Assembly: GCA_020721875.1 (NCBI GenBank) | Contig: DYLX01000002.1 | Location: 80,073 to 144,072, forward strand | Direction: 5' to 3' | DNA: 64,000 nucleotides | From: Leptospira biflexa | GTDB taxonomy: Bacteria > Spirochaetota > Spirochaetia > Treponematales > Rectinemataceae | The notes under the pieces: model-generated | Told to the model about the DNA's origin: nothing | The model's input: only the letters and a program-made list of their open reading frames with translations | Database searches by the model: none | Shown: positions 10,119 to 20,248 of the stretch, piece by piece | Layout of the letters: every line of letters begins with the position of its first letter | Numbering within the stretch: the stretch's first letter is position 1 | Program-made: the position numbers and the translations under genes

Positions 10119-11642
10119 TTAGGCTTTCTCGTCAGAGTCGAACACGGTCGATGTAGGCGCATAATCGGATTCGCGTATGGCTGCACGGACGCGATCAGCC
10201 TCTCGTTCGGTGAACTCAAGATCTTTAAAGATCCAGGTACCGTCAGCTGCAATCTCGCCCGCTCCCCACGCCGCAAGATGCTGGAGCTCCTGCTGGACAG
10301 CCTGCGCGCTCGTGGGGCGGACATCCTCGGAAGCGAGCGTTACAGTCCGATGATCGAATCCCTTAGGGTTCGCAATCACTGCCGAGTAGAGCACCTTTCG
10401 CATATTCTCATGTTTGAGTTCCTCATTCTCCCGAGATAGACGGAGGGATCGCAGCGCAGGAATGCCAAAAAAGAGAGCGGAAAACGCAAGCGGCGCCACG
10501 CCAAGCATCCATCCTAGCACCACCGCAGGGCTGTGAAAGCCGATCTGTGAGGCGAGATAGACCGTGTAGGAATAAAGAAAAGTCAAACCACCCTTGAGGG
10601 CTGCACCCTGCGCCGTGTGTACCACCACATTGGTGCCGATCGAAATCGCGTTGTAGAGATAGTACGAACCGAAAAGGAGGTTGACAATGTTGATCCAGCG
10701 AAAAGTCCGATCGAGCTTGGGCTCGTTTGAGGAAAATCGTTTGAGCCGTTTGAGAGGAAATGACGAGGCGACCCTCTGCGATACGCTCACGTTCTTGGCA
10801 AGGAGCGCGGGAAAGAAGAAGTAGATCGCACCACTTTCGGAGACTTCCGGGATGCCCTCGAACTCGACACAGAACCGCGTGATATGATCCTGCGCATCTT
10901 GCGGCCGAAGTCCAGAAATGGCCATGAATTCTGGCAGCGTAATGATGCCCTTGTGCGACTGCACGAAGGCAACGAAGGCTCGCTTGAGCACTGAGTCCCA
11001 GTCGGCGTTGGGATCTCCATCGCCGAACACATGTGAGAACACCGCCTTGTGCAGGGGGTGTCGCTCGCGCCTCGCATATCCGAAACCGTTCCGTGTGCGC
11101 GCGTCCACGCTCTTGAAGAGCTCGCTGTAGAACCAGAGGCGGATCAGCGAATCGAAGAGGCTCGTGGTGAGCCACAGCCCACCCAATCCACCCCCTCCCC
11201 TTCTATCATTCCTACTGCGCGAACTACCACTCCCCTGCATGGCGATCGATCCGAAGAGCGCGACCAGCGCGAGCGCGATGAACAGAAAAAAATAGCCAAA
11301 GAGCGTGACGAGAATCCACACCTTAAAAAGCGCCTTCCCAACAGTTACGGCACTCTTTTTTACAGCGGCGAAAACGCGTTTGAGAGAGGGCCCAAAACCT
11401 TTGTAACGGCTCTTGAAACCCTGCGGAAATGAGTACAGGAGATCGCCTTTTTCGGAAACTTTGAGCCGACCACGGTATTCGTCGGATATTGCGGGCATCT
11501 CGGCGCTAATCTGGGCGAGAGGCAATCCCGTCGCGCGTGCGAGGTCAGCGTTCGTGTAATCCTTGGTTGCTGCCCGCAGCGCGCGGAGCAGCTTCGCTCT
11601 CACTTCGTTTCTGTTGTAGTCCAGCACTTTTGCTTCAGACAT
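10119..11642 (-). CDS. membrane protein with three winged-helix-like segments, unknown function
   Basis: Long ORF with TM clusters (FGYFFLFIALALVALFGSIAM; VVLGWMLGVAPLAFSALFFGIPAL) interleaved with three soluble HTH-like segments. Confidence 0.7.
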   Translation of the reverse strand: MSEAKVLDYNRNEVRAKLLRALRAATKDYTNADLARATGLPLAQISAEMPAISDEYRGRLKVSEKGDLLYSFPQGFKSRYKGFGPSLKRVFAAVKKSAVTVGKALFKVWILVTLFGYFFLFIALALVALFGSIAMQGSGSSRSRNDRRGGGGLGGLWLTTSLFDSLIRLWFYSELFKSVDARTRNGFGYARRERHPLHKAVFSHVFGDGDPNADWDSVLKRAFVAFVQSHKGIITLPEFMAISGLRPQDAQDHITRFCVEFEGIPEVSESGAIYFFFPALLAKNVSVSQRVASSFPLKRLKRFSSNEPKLDRTFRWINIVNLLFGSYYLYNAISIGTNVVVHTAQGAALKGGLTFLYSYTVYLASQIGFHSPAVVLGWMLGVAPLAFSALFFGIPALRSLRLSRENEELKHENMRKVLYSAVIANPKGFDHRTVTLASEDVRPTSAQAVQQELQHLAAWGAGEIAADGTWIFKDLEFTEREADRVRAAIRESDYAPTSTVFDSDEKA

Positions 11643-11702
11643 CGAAATACTTCCTTGAACATTGAATCGGCGATGGCGCGCGGCGGCCTGTACCGCGCAC
11701 GT

Positions 11703-13175
11703 TCAGCGCGCTTTTCTTAAAGATATCGCGTGCTCGTACAGTCGAATATACTCCTCGGCCGAGCGTGCCCAGGAAAAATCCTGGCGCATCGCGTACGTAC
11801 GGAGATTCACGATGTGCTTCGGTCGGTTATACCACGCCCATATCGCCCATCCAACCGTGTCATACACAGACTGAGGCGTGAGATCGTCGAACATGAAGCC
11901 AGTGCCCTCCCCAAGGTCTTGATTATAGTTCACCACCGTATCGGCGAGCCCACCAGTTCGGTGGACGATGGGAAGGGTGCCGTACACGAGGGAGTACATC
12001 TGATTGAGACCGCAGGGCTCATAACGGCTTGGCATGAGGAAGAAATCGCTTCCGGCTTCGATGAGATGGGCGAGCCGCTCATTGTAACCAACCACACCCT
12101 TGAATTGCGGATACTGGGCGGAGAAGTTCATGATGGCCTCCTCAGCCCAGGCGTCTCCGGAACCGAGCACTGCTACCTGGAGATGGATGGTATCGAGGAT
12201 CTTTCGCATGCTACCGTAGGTCCGCCCAAAGACCTCCGATATTCCCTTCTGTTCAACAAGGCGCGTCACCATGCCGATGAGGGGAACCTCTGGGTCGACC
12301 GGGAGTCCGAGTTCTTTCTGGAGAGCAGCCTTGCAGGTTGCCTTACCGCTAAGATCTTCAACATTGTAATGCGCGGGGAGGTACGGGTCGTTCGAAGGAT
12401 TCCATAGATCGGTGTCGATGCCATTTAAAATGCCAACAAGATCACGGCTGCGCTGCCGCAAAAGCCCGTCGAGGCCGAATCCACCACTCGGTGTTTGAAT
12501 CTCCATAGCGTAGGTAGGCGAGACGGTGGTAATGCACTCCGCAGACATGATCCCAGCTTTTAAAAAATTAATGTTGCCGTAGTACTCGAAGCCCGCGCCA
12601 TAGTAGTACTCCCAGCCAAGCCCGAGCTCGGGAAAGTGTTCGCGGCTGTAGATGCCCTGGTAGCCGAGGTTGTGGATGGTGAGTATGCCGGCGGTCTCAG
12701 AGAATTCTGTATTTTTTTCCACAGTAGTGAGATAGACAGGAACAGGGGCGGACGGCCAATCGTTTGCGTGAATGATGTCGGGTATCCATCCAAGGCTTCG
12801 ACACACGGAAAAAGCCGCCCTGCTAAGCATCGCGAAGCGTTTGGGATTATCGGTGAATTCCTGGGCCGAATTGTAGCCATAGATACCGTTTCTGCCGTAT
12901 AGCGCTTCGCAGTCGAGGAAGTAAATCTTGACCTGGGAGTTTGGCATGGTTGTCGTGTAGATGAACGCGTGGTACTTGTCCTTGGCGGTCTGTATTTCCA
13001 AAAGACCATTGACTCTACGAAGCATGTTCTTGGAGATAAAGGAGTAGCGAGGGATGAGCACTCTGACATCGTGCCCCAATTTAGAAAGCGCCGCCGCGAG
13101 CGAAGATACTGCATCGCCGAGCCCGCCACTCTTCGCGAACGGCGTCAACTCGCTTGAAACAAACAGTATTTTCAC
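11703..13175 (-). CDS. glgA: glycogen synthase (ADP-glucose type)
   Basis: VKILFVSSELTPFAKSGGLGDAVSSLAAAL from GTG; MPSRYEPCGLNQMYSLVYGTLPIVHRTGGLADTV. Confidence 0.93.
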   Translation of the reverse strand: MKILFVSSELTPFAKSGGLGDAVSSLAAALSKLGHDVRVLIPRYSFISKNMLRRVNGLLEIQTAKDKYHAFIYTTTMPNSQVKIYFLDCEALYGRNGIYGYNSAQEFTDNPKRFAMLSRAAFSVCRSLGWIPDIIHANDWPSAPVPVYLTTVEKNTEFSETAGILTIHNLGYQGIYSREHFPELGLGWEYYYGAGFEYYGNINFLKAGIMSAECITTVSPTYAMEIQTPSGGFGLDGLLRQRSRDLVGILNGIDTDLWNPSNDPYLPAHYNVEDLSGKATCKAALQKELGLPVDPEVPLIGMVTRLVEQKGISEVFGRTYGSMRKILDTIHLQVAVLGSGDAWAEEAIMNFSAQYPQFKGVVGYNERLAHLIEAGSDFFLMPSRYEPCGLNQMYSLVYGTLPIVHRTGGLADTVVNYNQDLGEGTGFMFDDLTPQSVYDTVGWAIWAWYNRPKHIVNLRTYAMRQDFSWARSAEEYIRLYEHAISLRKAR

Positions 13176-13379
13176 ACATTCCTCCCCTGCTGATGATTTC
13201 TCTTCGCGTTCATTATATGTCGCCTCGTGCCCGCTTCGCAATGCGCGGGAGTGTGCGCCTTATCCGTATTCTCTACAACTTCCACATCTCCCTCGGCTTT
13301 TGCGTGTCTCACGATTTCCGAGCCTTACGATTGAAGTGTAGCCCGGGGTTTCGCGCGTCCTTCATGTGTGGAGGTCAAC

Positions 13380-15620
13380 ATGAAATATCGACAAAGCGCA
13401 GAAATTCGGATGGCAGCCCTTGCGATCTGCGCCGCGTTTTCGCTTTTTGCCTGTTCTCTCGGTATTCGCGACAATTCAGCGCACCTTCGGATTGTGTGCA
13501 TTGTGCCAGCCGAAATTTCCAGTGCTGAGACGAAGCGTATTGAGGGGAAGTCGATCGGGCCCACATCAGGCTGCAAAATTGGCTCCTACAGGCTGACCTT
13601 CACGTCGAAGAGCGGCGAAACAATCACTAAGACTCTGGGCAGGGGGGCTGAGGAGGTGAGGCTCAAGGTTGGGGAGTGGGACCTCACCGCGGAGGGACTC
13701 ACTCCCGATGGCACGAAGCTGCTCGAGAAGACACTCCACTTAAACGCCGAAGCGGGAAAGACTGTTTCGGTTCCCATCTCGCTCCACCTGGCAAAAGGTA
13801 GCGGTGAGCTCGATTTGACCTTCTCGCCAAGCCAAGCCCCGAGCATCGGATGGAAGTACTCAGTAAGTCTTACCTACCGGGGTTTACCGGGCGACACCAC
13901 TTTTTCAGGGCCGCAGCCGTATACCTACGATATTCCTGCCTCAGAGGCAAGCATGAGCGCTACAGACATCCCCTCTGGGATCTATACAATTGCAGTGCGC
14001 CTGTTGGATGCTTCAGCGGCTGTGGTAGCTGGAAGCACTGCCACTGCACTTGTCGCCCCGGGTCAAGTCTCATCGGGGATTTGCGTCATAGCCTTGTCCA
14101 ATCCTTCCATAGATATCTCTGTCAGTGCCCCCACGCTTGAACTCTCGGCGCGAGCAACGATGGGTGTCGATCGCAGCATCTCGAGTGCTTCGCCCATGAG
14201 TGTGCCCCTCGCAATCTCCACGACTAGCTCGACACTCAGATCAGAGTGGTACGCGAACGGCGCACGTATAAGCACACCTATCGAGTCCGCTGGCGAACTA
14301 CTCTCCGGCAGCGCTTTTTTTGTGTCGACAATCGGTGCGAGTACTGGGTTATCATCGGTACGCACCGACGTGATTCTCTCCGATGAGGCGACGTTCACCG
14401 CACAATCCCTCTCAACTACGAACTTCCTCGCGATGGGCCCTTCAAACGATATTATAGAGTGGGTACAGAGCATCGATTACCGCGCTGCGCTTTCTCCTCC
14501 GCTTGTGGATACGCTCGACGCATCGAACAGCGGAACAGGCGAGCTCTATTCGGCGAAATGGGTGGCAACCAGCTCATCAGGACTCATCGCTGTCCTCGGT
14601 CTCGACAAGTCGAGCGCGTTGCATCTTCTCTATTCACCAGCGGGCAAAGAGGCCAAAACCGAAAGTGGAAGTGGGACGATCATTCCCTCTTCTGTTGGCT
14701 GGATTCGCCTCTGGCGGGATAGGGTCGTCGTTGATAAGAGTGAGCGGAGCCCAGACCGAGCATGCCTCTCCACCGATGGCACACGGCTCGCAGTCGCAGG
14801 TTCAACCTCCGACTGGCTCAGAGTCTATGCACTCGATAGCGGAGGGGAAATTCTCTCTAAAACAGACATGATCAGCACGAAAGACGGTGCTCCGAGCTTC
14901 GAAAATATAAAATCGATGCGGTTTTCAGCCGATGGAAAGCTACTTTTTGTGCTTGTCAATAAACCAGAGAAAATCATGGTGTTTGATGTGGAGAAGTTCA
15001 TCGCCGGGCAGTGCGGCATCGAGAGTGAATTTCTTTTTTCAACCTGCTTCGACCCCGACAACCTTCCGACTGTCACCCTTGGGATGGAAGATATGGAGCT
15101 TCTCAAAGACGGGTGGATTGCGGCATGTTCCTCGAATGTGTCGCGATTGTACTTCGTCCGCTATATGGAGGCGGACTCCTTGTTCAGCGATTACTCATCC
15201 TACGCGTCGGGGGCGAACGTCGAATCGTTGGGGGATCCTAGATCCATCGCCTTCGATCCTGTTTCGGGGCTGTGCTTTGTGCTTGGCTACTCGAAAAAAC
15301 TGCATGTAGCAGCAGAAGCAGATTCCGTTACAGGGTACTCACTCATCTCGACACAGAGCCTTAACCCGGATTTCGAGAAGGCTTCTTCGCTCGCGATGAC
15401 AAAGAATGCCTCAGGCTCGACCTTTCTCGGAGTTGCGGGGGGAACGGTGCTAGGCATCGTGAGCTTAGATTCCTCCGGAATGCCACTCTTTCAAACCTCG
15501 CTCGCGAATTCGGGTGAATTTGCAGCGATCGAGTCAGTGAACAATGTAGCAGTGCTCGGCGATGGATTTATCACCTCAGGAGGCGCGAATGGCCTTGTGT
15601 CACTTTTCCGCCTAAGATGA
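13380..15620 (+). CDS. putative lipoprotein, beta-propeller-like C-terminal region
   Basis: MKYRQSAEIRMAALAICAAFSLFACSL (lipobox LFAC); repeated segments such as PDRACLSTDGTRLAVAGSTSDWLRVYAL and MRFSADGKLLFVLVNKPEKIMVFDV. Confidence 0.65.
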   Translation: MKYRQSAEIRMAALAICAAFSLFACSLGIRDNSAHLRIVCIVPAEISSAETKRIEGKSIGPTSGCKIGSYRLTFTSKSGETITKTLGRGAEEVRLKVGEWDLTAEGLTPDGTKLLEKTLHLNAEAGKTVSVPISLHLAKGSGELDLTFSPSQAPSIGWKYSVSLTYRGLPGDTTFSGPQPYTYDIPASEASMSATDIPSGIYTIAVRLLDASAAVVAGSTATALVAPGQVSSGICVIALSNPSIDISVSAPTLELSARATMGVDRSISSASPMSVPLAISTTSSTLRSEWYANGARISTPIESAGELLSGSAFFVSTIGASTGLSSVRTDVILSDEATFTAQSLSTTNFLAMGPSNDIIEWVQSIDYRAALSPPLVDTLDASNSGTGELYSAKWVATSSSGLIAVLGLDKSSALHLLYSPAGKEAKTESGSGTIIPSSVGWIRLWRDRVVVDKSERSPDRACLSTDGTRLAVAGSTSDWLRVYALDSGGEILSKTDMISTKDGAPSFENIKSMRFSADGKLLFVLVNKPEKIMVFDVEKFIAGQCGIESEFLFSTCFDPDNLPTVTLGMEDMELLKDGWIAACSSNVSRLYFVRYMEADSLFSDYSSYASGANVESLGDPRSIAFDPVSGLCFVLGYSKKLHVAAEADSVTGYSLISTQSLNPDFEKASSLAMTKNASGSTFLGVAGGTVLGIVSLDSSGMPLFQTSLANSGEFAAIESVNNVAVLGDGFITSGGANGLVSLFRLR

Positions 15621-15705
15621 AGAAGCCGGTTTGAAACAGGACAAGAGGCGCGGGTATGCTGAGCGTGCAGCAATGCGGGGTGCCACGGTGTAGCGTACTC
15701 ATGCC

Positions 15706-16770
15706 CTAGTGGTGCGTGCCGTTCCGCGCCTTGTCGGGCTGGTTAAGGCGGAAAAAGTATGCGCTCATTCCCGCGAGCATCGCGATATTCAGAGTAAAGC
15801 TCCACGACAGCGGGATGAAGAGCGAACTCAGGGATATCATACCGAGCACGACTGTCAGGGTGTAGAGAAGAACGAGGATTCTCGCAGGACGCAGCCCCAT
15901 GTCGAGCAGTTTGTGGTGGAGATGCTGCCTGTCTGCCGCGAAAAATGATTTGTGCGCCCTCCACCGCCTGAATATTGCCATAAGCGTGTCAAGTATCGGA
16001 ATGCTCAAGACAGTGGCCGCTGAAAAAACTCCGAGATCGCTGCCATGAAAGCCCTTGTACTGGCTCATGAGCGGGATGATCGCGAGGACATAGCCAAGAA
16101 ATAGGCTCCCCGAATCGCCCATGAAAATCTTTGCGGGGGGGAGGTTAAAGATGAGAAAGCCGATGATGCTTCCGACGAGCGCGAGACAGATTTCGGCCGG
16201 CAGAAGGTTCGATGTGAACATAAAAAACAGCGCAAAGGCCATCGCCACAAGCCCTGAAATTCCTCCCGCGAGTCCGTCGATGCCATCGATGAGGTTTATC
16301 GCATTCGTGACGCCGACGATCCAGAGGAAGGTAAGAGGATATGAGAACACACCGAAGTTCAGGATACCATTCCCGAATGGTACGATCATGTACTTGAATC
16401 GGTAGCCCGCGAGCATCACGATCAGCGCAGCCGCCGCCTGGAGCACGAGCTTCAAGAGCGCGCGCAGGTCGAAAAGGTCGTCGAAAAGGCCCATGGTGAA
16501 GATGATCGTGGCGCCGATAATGATCGGCTTTAAACTGTAGCTGCCATAAGCGATGTGAAACTCATCGATTTGCAGAAAGCGGAGTATCACGATGGTGAGA
16601 AGAAACGAGAGACCGATGCCGACTCCGCCGAGCCTCGGCATCTTGCTGTTCGAATGCACTTTTCTATCGTTGACTCTGTCATAGAGTTGATGTTTATGAC
16701 AGAATGCGATAATCAGCGGTATAAATATCGCTGAGAGGACAACGGCTAACGCCAATGATAGCCACAACAT
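15706..16770 (-). CDS. WecA/MraY-family undecaprenyl-phosphate glycosyl-1-phosphate transferase
   Basis: KMPRLGGVGIGLSFLLTI, GLFDDLFDLRALLKL, NLIDGIDGLAGGISG, FMGDSGSLFLGYVLA, LMAIFRRWRAHKSFFAADRQHLHHKLLDMG. Confidence 0.9.
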   Translation of the reverse strand: MLWLSLALAVVLSAIFIPLIIAFCHKHQLYDRVNDRKVHSNSKMPRLGGVGIGLSFLLTIVILRFLQIDEFHIAYGSYSLKPIIIGATIIFTMGLFDDLFDLRALLKLVLQAAAALIVMLAGYRFKYMIVPFGNGILNFGVFSYPLTFLWIVGVTNAINLIDGIDGLAGGISGLVAMAFALFFMFTSNLLPAEICLALVGSIIGFLIFNLPPAKIFMGDSGSLFLGYVLAIIPLMSQYKGFHGSDLGVFSAATVLSIPILDTLMAIFRRWRAHKSFFAADRQHLHHKLLDMGLRPARILVLLYTLTVVLGMISLSSLFIPLSWSFTLNIAMLAGMSAYFFRLNQPDKARNGTHH

Positions 16771-16898
16771 TCTTTCTCCTCTGCCAATCTTCTTGTAATA
16801 AATTTATTGTTATTAAGTATTGTAGATCTTATCGATTCAAAACGCAACTACAATGTCGATACCGCTGAAAATGGGGAATTTTAAGATCGAGTAGGAAG

Positions 16899-16962
16899 GG
16901 GCTTACACCGCATATTTTCACGGGACTTTCACCCGCACGTAGATGTGCCCTGCCGGGCGCAC
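16899..16962 (-). mobile_element. 5'-terminal relic of a group IIC intron RNA
   Basis: Minus strand GTGCGCCCGGCAGGGCACATCTACGTGCGGGTGAAAGTCCCGTG, closely resembling the 5' end of bacterial group IIC introns (GUGYGCCCGGCAUGGGUG...GGGUGAGAGUCCC), directly after a U-run terminator, the IIC target type. 3' boundary approximate. Confidence 0.6.
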
Positions 16963-16963
16963 C

Positions 16964-16992
16964 AAAAAAAAAGGCGTCGAGTATCGATCGCC
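16964..16992 (-). terminator. Rho-independent terminator of the gcv operon
   Basis: Minus strand GGCG-a-TCGA-tac-TCGA-CGCC followed by nine T; downstream of the gcvPB stop. Confidence 0.75.
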
Positions 16993-17013
16993 CTATGGTT
17001 CAAAGTACCTATT

Positions 17014-18456
17014 TCAGCCTTTGTAGCAGAGAATTGGACAACGTGCGGCCATCACCTCATCGAGGCGAGCCACCGGCGCGTGATGCGGCGCCTCGTGCAG
17101 AAGCTCAGGCCGAGATCCAGCTTCGGCGGCGATTGAACGCATCGCCTCAATGAAGAGGTCGAGGGTCTCTTTCGATTCTGTTTCAGTAGGCTCGATCATC
17201 AGCGCCTCCGGCACAATGAGCGGGAAGTACACGGTGGGCGGATGGAATCCATAGTCGATCAACCGCTTGGCAATGTCCAGGGTATGGACTCCTTCCGCGA
17301 TGTTCCCGCGAGCGACGAACTCGTGCATGCAGCGGCGTGCGTAGGGCACCGGATAGAGATCGCTGAGTCTCGCCTTGAGATAGTTCGCGTTGAGCACCGC
17401 ATTCTCGGCAACTCTCCGCAGGCCATCTGCCCCAGTCATCAGTAGGTAGGTGTACGCCCGTACCAGCACACCGAAATTACCATAGAATGACTTCACCCTG
17501 CCGATGCTCTTCTCGGGCATGGTCAGACGATAGTTTCCTGCGTGCTCAACCGCGATCGGTCCTGGTAAATATGGTGCGAGTGCCGCACCGGCGGCAACCA
17601 TGCCCGCACCGGGACCTCCACCGCCGTGCGGTGTCGAGAAGGTCTTGTGGAGATTGAAGTGCATGACATCGATGCCTGAGTTTCCCGGCTTGAAGATGCC
17701 CGTGAGGGCGTTCATATTGGCGCCATCGCCATAGACATAGCCGCCGGCACGGTGCACGAGGTCGCAGATCTCAACGATGTTCCGCTCGAAAAGACCGAGT
17801 GTGTTGGGGTTAGTAATCATGATTCCGGCGACGGAATCGTCGAGCGCAGCGCGGAGTGCGGCCATGTCGATGTTGCCGTCCGGGCCCGAGGGAATGGTCT
17901 GCGTAGTAAAGCCCCCCATCGTGCAGCTCGCCGGATTAGTGCCGTGTGCTGAGTCGGGAATGAGCATTTTTCGCCGAGTGCGTTCTCCCCTGTGGGCGAG
18001 CGCCGCGCGGATCATGAGCACTCCGGAGAGTTCCCCATGTGCCCCCGCCGCAGGCTGCAGCGACGCCGCCTCAAAACCTCCGATCTCGCAGAGCACGCGC
18101 TGGAGCTTGTACATAAGCTCAAGCGCTCCCTGGGCCTGCGTCTCTTCAACAAGGGGGTGCAGATATTTCCAGCCAGGATTGGAGGCCGCGGACTCATTGA
18201 TCTTCGGATTGTACTTCATCGTGCAGGAACCGAGCGGGTAGAACTCAGTGTCGATTGAGTAATTCTTTTGAGAGAGGCGCGTGAAGTGGCGCACCACCGT
18301 AAGTTCGTCGAGCTCAGGCAGATCGAGCTCCGCTCTCGCGAGCTCAGACGGCAGCTCGTAGGAAGGTACATCAGCCTTCGGCAATGAACAGCCCACTCTT
18401 CCATTCCTTGAGAGCTCGTAGACCAAGGGTTCGTCGCGCATATTGATCGCGTTCAT
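17014..18456 (-). CDS. gcvPB: glycine dehydrogenase (decarboxylating) subunit 2
   Basis: MNAINMRDEPLVYELSRNGRVG; PLP lysine context HFNLHKTFSTPHGGGGPGAG; start overlaps the gcvPA stop (ATGA). Confidence 0.93.
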   Translation of the reverse strand: MNAINMRDEPLVYELSRNGRVGCSLPKADVPSYELPSELARAELDLPELDELTVVRHFTRLSQKNYSIDTEFYPLGSCTMKYNPKINESAASNPGWKYLHPLVEETQAQGALELMYKLQRVLCEIGGFEAASLQPAAGAHGELSGVLMIRAALAHRGERTRRKMLIPDSAHGTNPASCTMGGFTTQTIPSGPDGNIDMAALRAALDDSVAGIMITNPNTLGLFERNIVEICDLVHRAGGYVYGDGANMNALTGIFKPGNSGIDVMHFNLHKTFSTPHGGGGPGAGMVAAGAALAPYLPGPIAVEHAGNYRLTMPEKSIGRVKSFYGNFGVLVRAYTYLLMTGADGLRRVAENAVLNANYLKARLSDLYPVPYARRCMHEFVARGNIAEGVHTLDIAKRLIDYGFHPPTVYFPLIVPEALMIEPTETESKETLDLFIEAMRSIAAEAGSRPELLHEAPHHAPVARLDEVMAARCPILCYKG

Positions 18457-19772
18457 CGTGAGACCTCCTTCAGCGCGGCAACCAGCCTGTCGATCTGATG
18501 TTTTGAATTCATCTCGGTGACGCAGACGAGGAGCTCGTTTGATCGCCTTGGAAAATATCGGGAGAGGGCGAGGCCCGGCATGATCCCCTTCGCGCCAAGC
18601 GCCCGCACAATGTCGACCGCGGGTATCGGTGTTTCGACGAGGAATTCGCGAAAGAACCGCGCGCTTTTCACGCGGTAACCGGAGAGTCCGGCAATGCACG
18701 AGGCCGCATAGTGCGCCTTGTCGTAGGATTGTTTCGCGACTTCGCGGAGTCCGGTCGCACCGAGTGTGGCGAGGTAGATACAGGTCTGGAGCATGCTGAG
18801 GCCCTGGTTCGAGCAGATGTTCGAGACAGCCTTCTCGCGGCGGATATGTTGTTCGCGGGTTGAGAGTGTGAGCACAAAGCCGCGCCTTCCTTCTTTATCC
18901 TTCGTTTCCCCGACAATCCGGCCGGGCATCTTGCGCACGAGTGCATCCGTGGTGCCCATCATGCCGAGGTAGGGGCCGCCGAAGTTAAGGGGATTCCCGA
19001 GGCTCTGCCCCTCAGCGGTGACAATGTCCGCGCCCTGTTCTCCAGGGCTCTTGAGGATCGCACACAATACAGGGTCGGTGTGTACGACACAGAGCGCCCC
19101 GCGCTCATGCGCAAGTGTTGCTGCCGCACTAATCGGATAAATCTCGCCAGAAAAGCCGGGGTAGGCAATTATGATCGCTGCGGTGCGCTCGTCGATGGGC
19201 GCGCGTGCCGGATCGCCCTCATATCGCACAAACTCGATCTCAAAGGAGGTGCAGTAGGTCGCGATGACTTCGGAGTACTCGGGGTGAAGATCCACGGGCA
19301 GAAGAACCTTGTTTCTTCCTTCCCGCGCTTTCCATGCCATAAGAACCGCCTCGGCGAGGGCTGTGGCGCCATCGTAATGCGATGCGTTGACCACCGACAT
19401 CCCCAGTAGTTTCGCCGCCATGCTCTGATACTCGAAGATTGCCTGGAGGGTTCCCTGCGAAACCTCTGGCTGGTACGGAGTGTAGGCGGTGAGGAACTCC
19501 CCTCTGCTCGCCAGGGCGGGCACCACCGCGGGGATATAGGAATAGTAAGCCCCTGCGCCAAGAAACCAGTCCATCTTCTTTGCCGTTATATTACGGTCGG
19601 CAAGCGCATCGAGGGCATCGCCAGCTTCGAACTCTGAGAGCCCTTCGGGCAGATTGAGTTTTTTTATACGCAGGCGCGCGGGAATATCATCAAAAAGCTC
19701 TTCGAGCGATGCTGCTCCGATGGTGCCGAGCATTTCGTTCTGCTCGGCATCCGTGGTTGGAATAAAGGGCAC
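18453..19772 (-). CDS. gcvPA: glycine dehydrogenase (decarboxylating) subunit 1
   Basis: MPFIPTTDAEQNEMLGTIG; FLGAGAYYSYIPAVVPALASRGEFLTAYTPYQPEVSQGTLQAIFEYQS. Confidence 0.93.
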   Translation of the reverse strand: MPFIPTTDAEQNEMLGTIGAASLEELFDDIPARLRIKKLNLPEGLSEFEAGDALDALADRNITAKKMDWFLGAGAYYSYIPAVVPALASRGEFLTAYTPYQPEVSQGTLQAIFEYQSMAAKLLGMSVVNASHYDGATALAEAVLMAWKAREGRNKVLLPVDLHPEYSEVIATYCTSFEIEFVRYEGDPARAPIDERTAAIIIAYPGFSGEIYPISAAATLAHERGALCVVHTDPVLCAILKSPGEQGADIVTAEGQSLGNPLNFGGPYLGMMGTTDALVRKMPGRIVGETKDKEGRRGFVLTLSTREQHIRREKAVSNICSNQGLSMLQTCIYLATLGATGLREVAKQSYDKAHYAASCIAGLSGYRVKSARFFREFLVETPIPAVDIVRALGAKGIMPGLALSRYFPRRSNELLVCVTEMNSKHQIDRLVAALKEVSR

Positions 19773-19776
19773 AGTT

Positions 19777-20160
19777 TCATTCCTCCCCTATGGCTTTCCC
19801 ATAGGCGGTGGCGTCGAGGAGCTTAGAGAACTCGGCGGGATTCGCGGGCGCAACTCGAATGAGCCAGCCCTGTCCGTAGCAATCCTTATTGACCAATGAA
19901 GGGTCGTTCTTCACGGCCTCATTGACTTCGACAATTTTCCCCGAGATGGGCATGTAAAGGTCGCTCGCCGCCTTCACTGACTCGATGGTGCCGAAGGTCG
20001 AGCCCTTTGCGAATTCCTTGCCCACCGAGGGCAACTCGACAAACACAACATCGCCAAGCTCCGCCTGGGCATGATCCGAAATTCCAATCAGCATGTCGGA
20101 GCCTGCGGGCTTCGCGTATTCGTGAGATTCGAGATACCTTGCGTTTGTATCAATCGCCAT
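19777..20160 (-). CDS. gcvH: glycine cleavage system H protein
   Basis: MAIDTNARYLESHEYAKP...GTIESVKAASDLYMPISGKIVEVNEA (lipoyl-lysine context). Confidence 0.93.
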   Translation of the reverse strand: MAIDTNARYLESHEYAKPAGSDMLIGISDHAQAELGDVVFVELPSVGKEFAKGSTFGTIESVKAASDLYMPISGKIVEVNEAVKNDPSLVNKDCYGQGWLIRVAPANPAEFSKLLDATAYGKAIGEE

Positions 20161-20248
20161 AGTTTCCTCCCAAAATGATATGATGTGTTGATTGATCGGC
20201 GCGTGCTGATGGTCAACGCCAGGTACCACGCCGCGCCTTTACTTTAAT

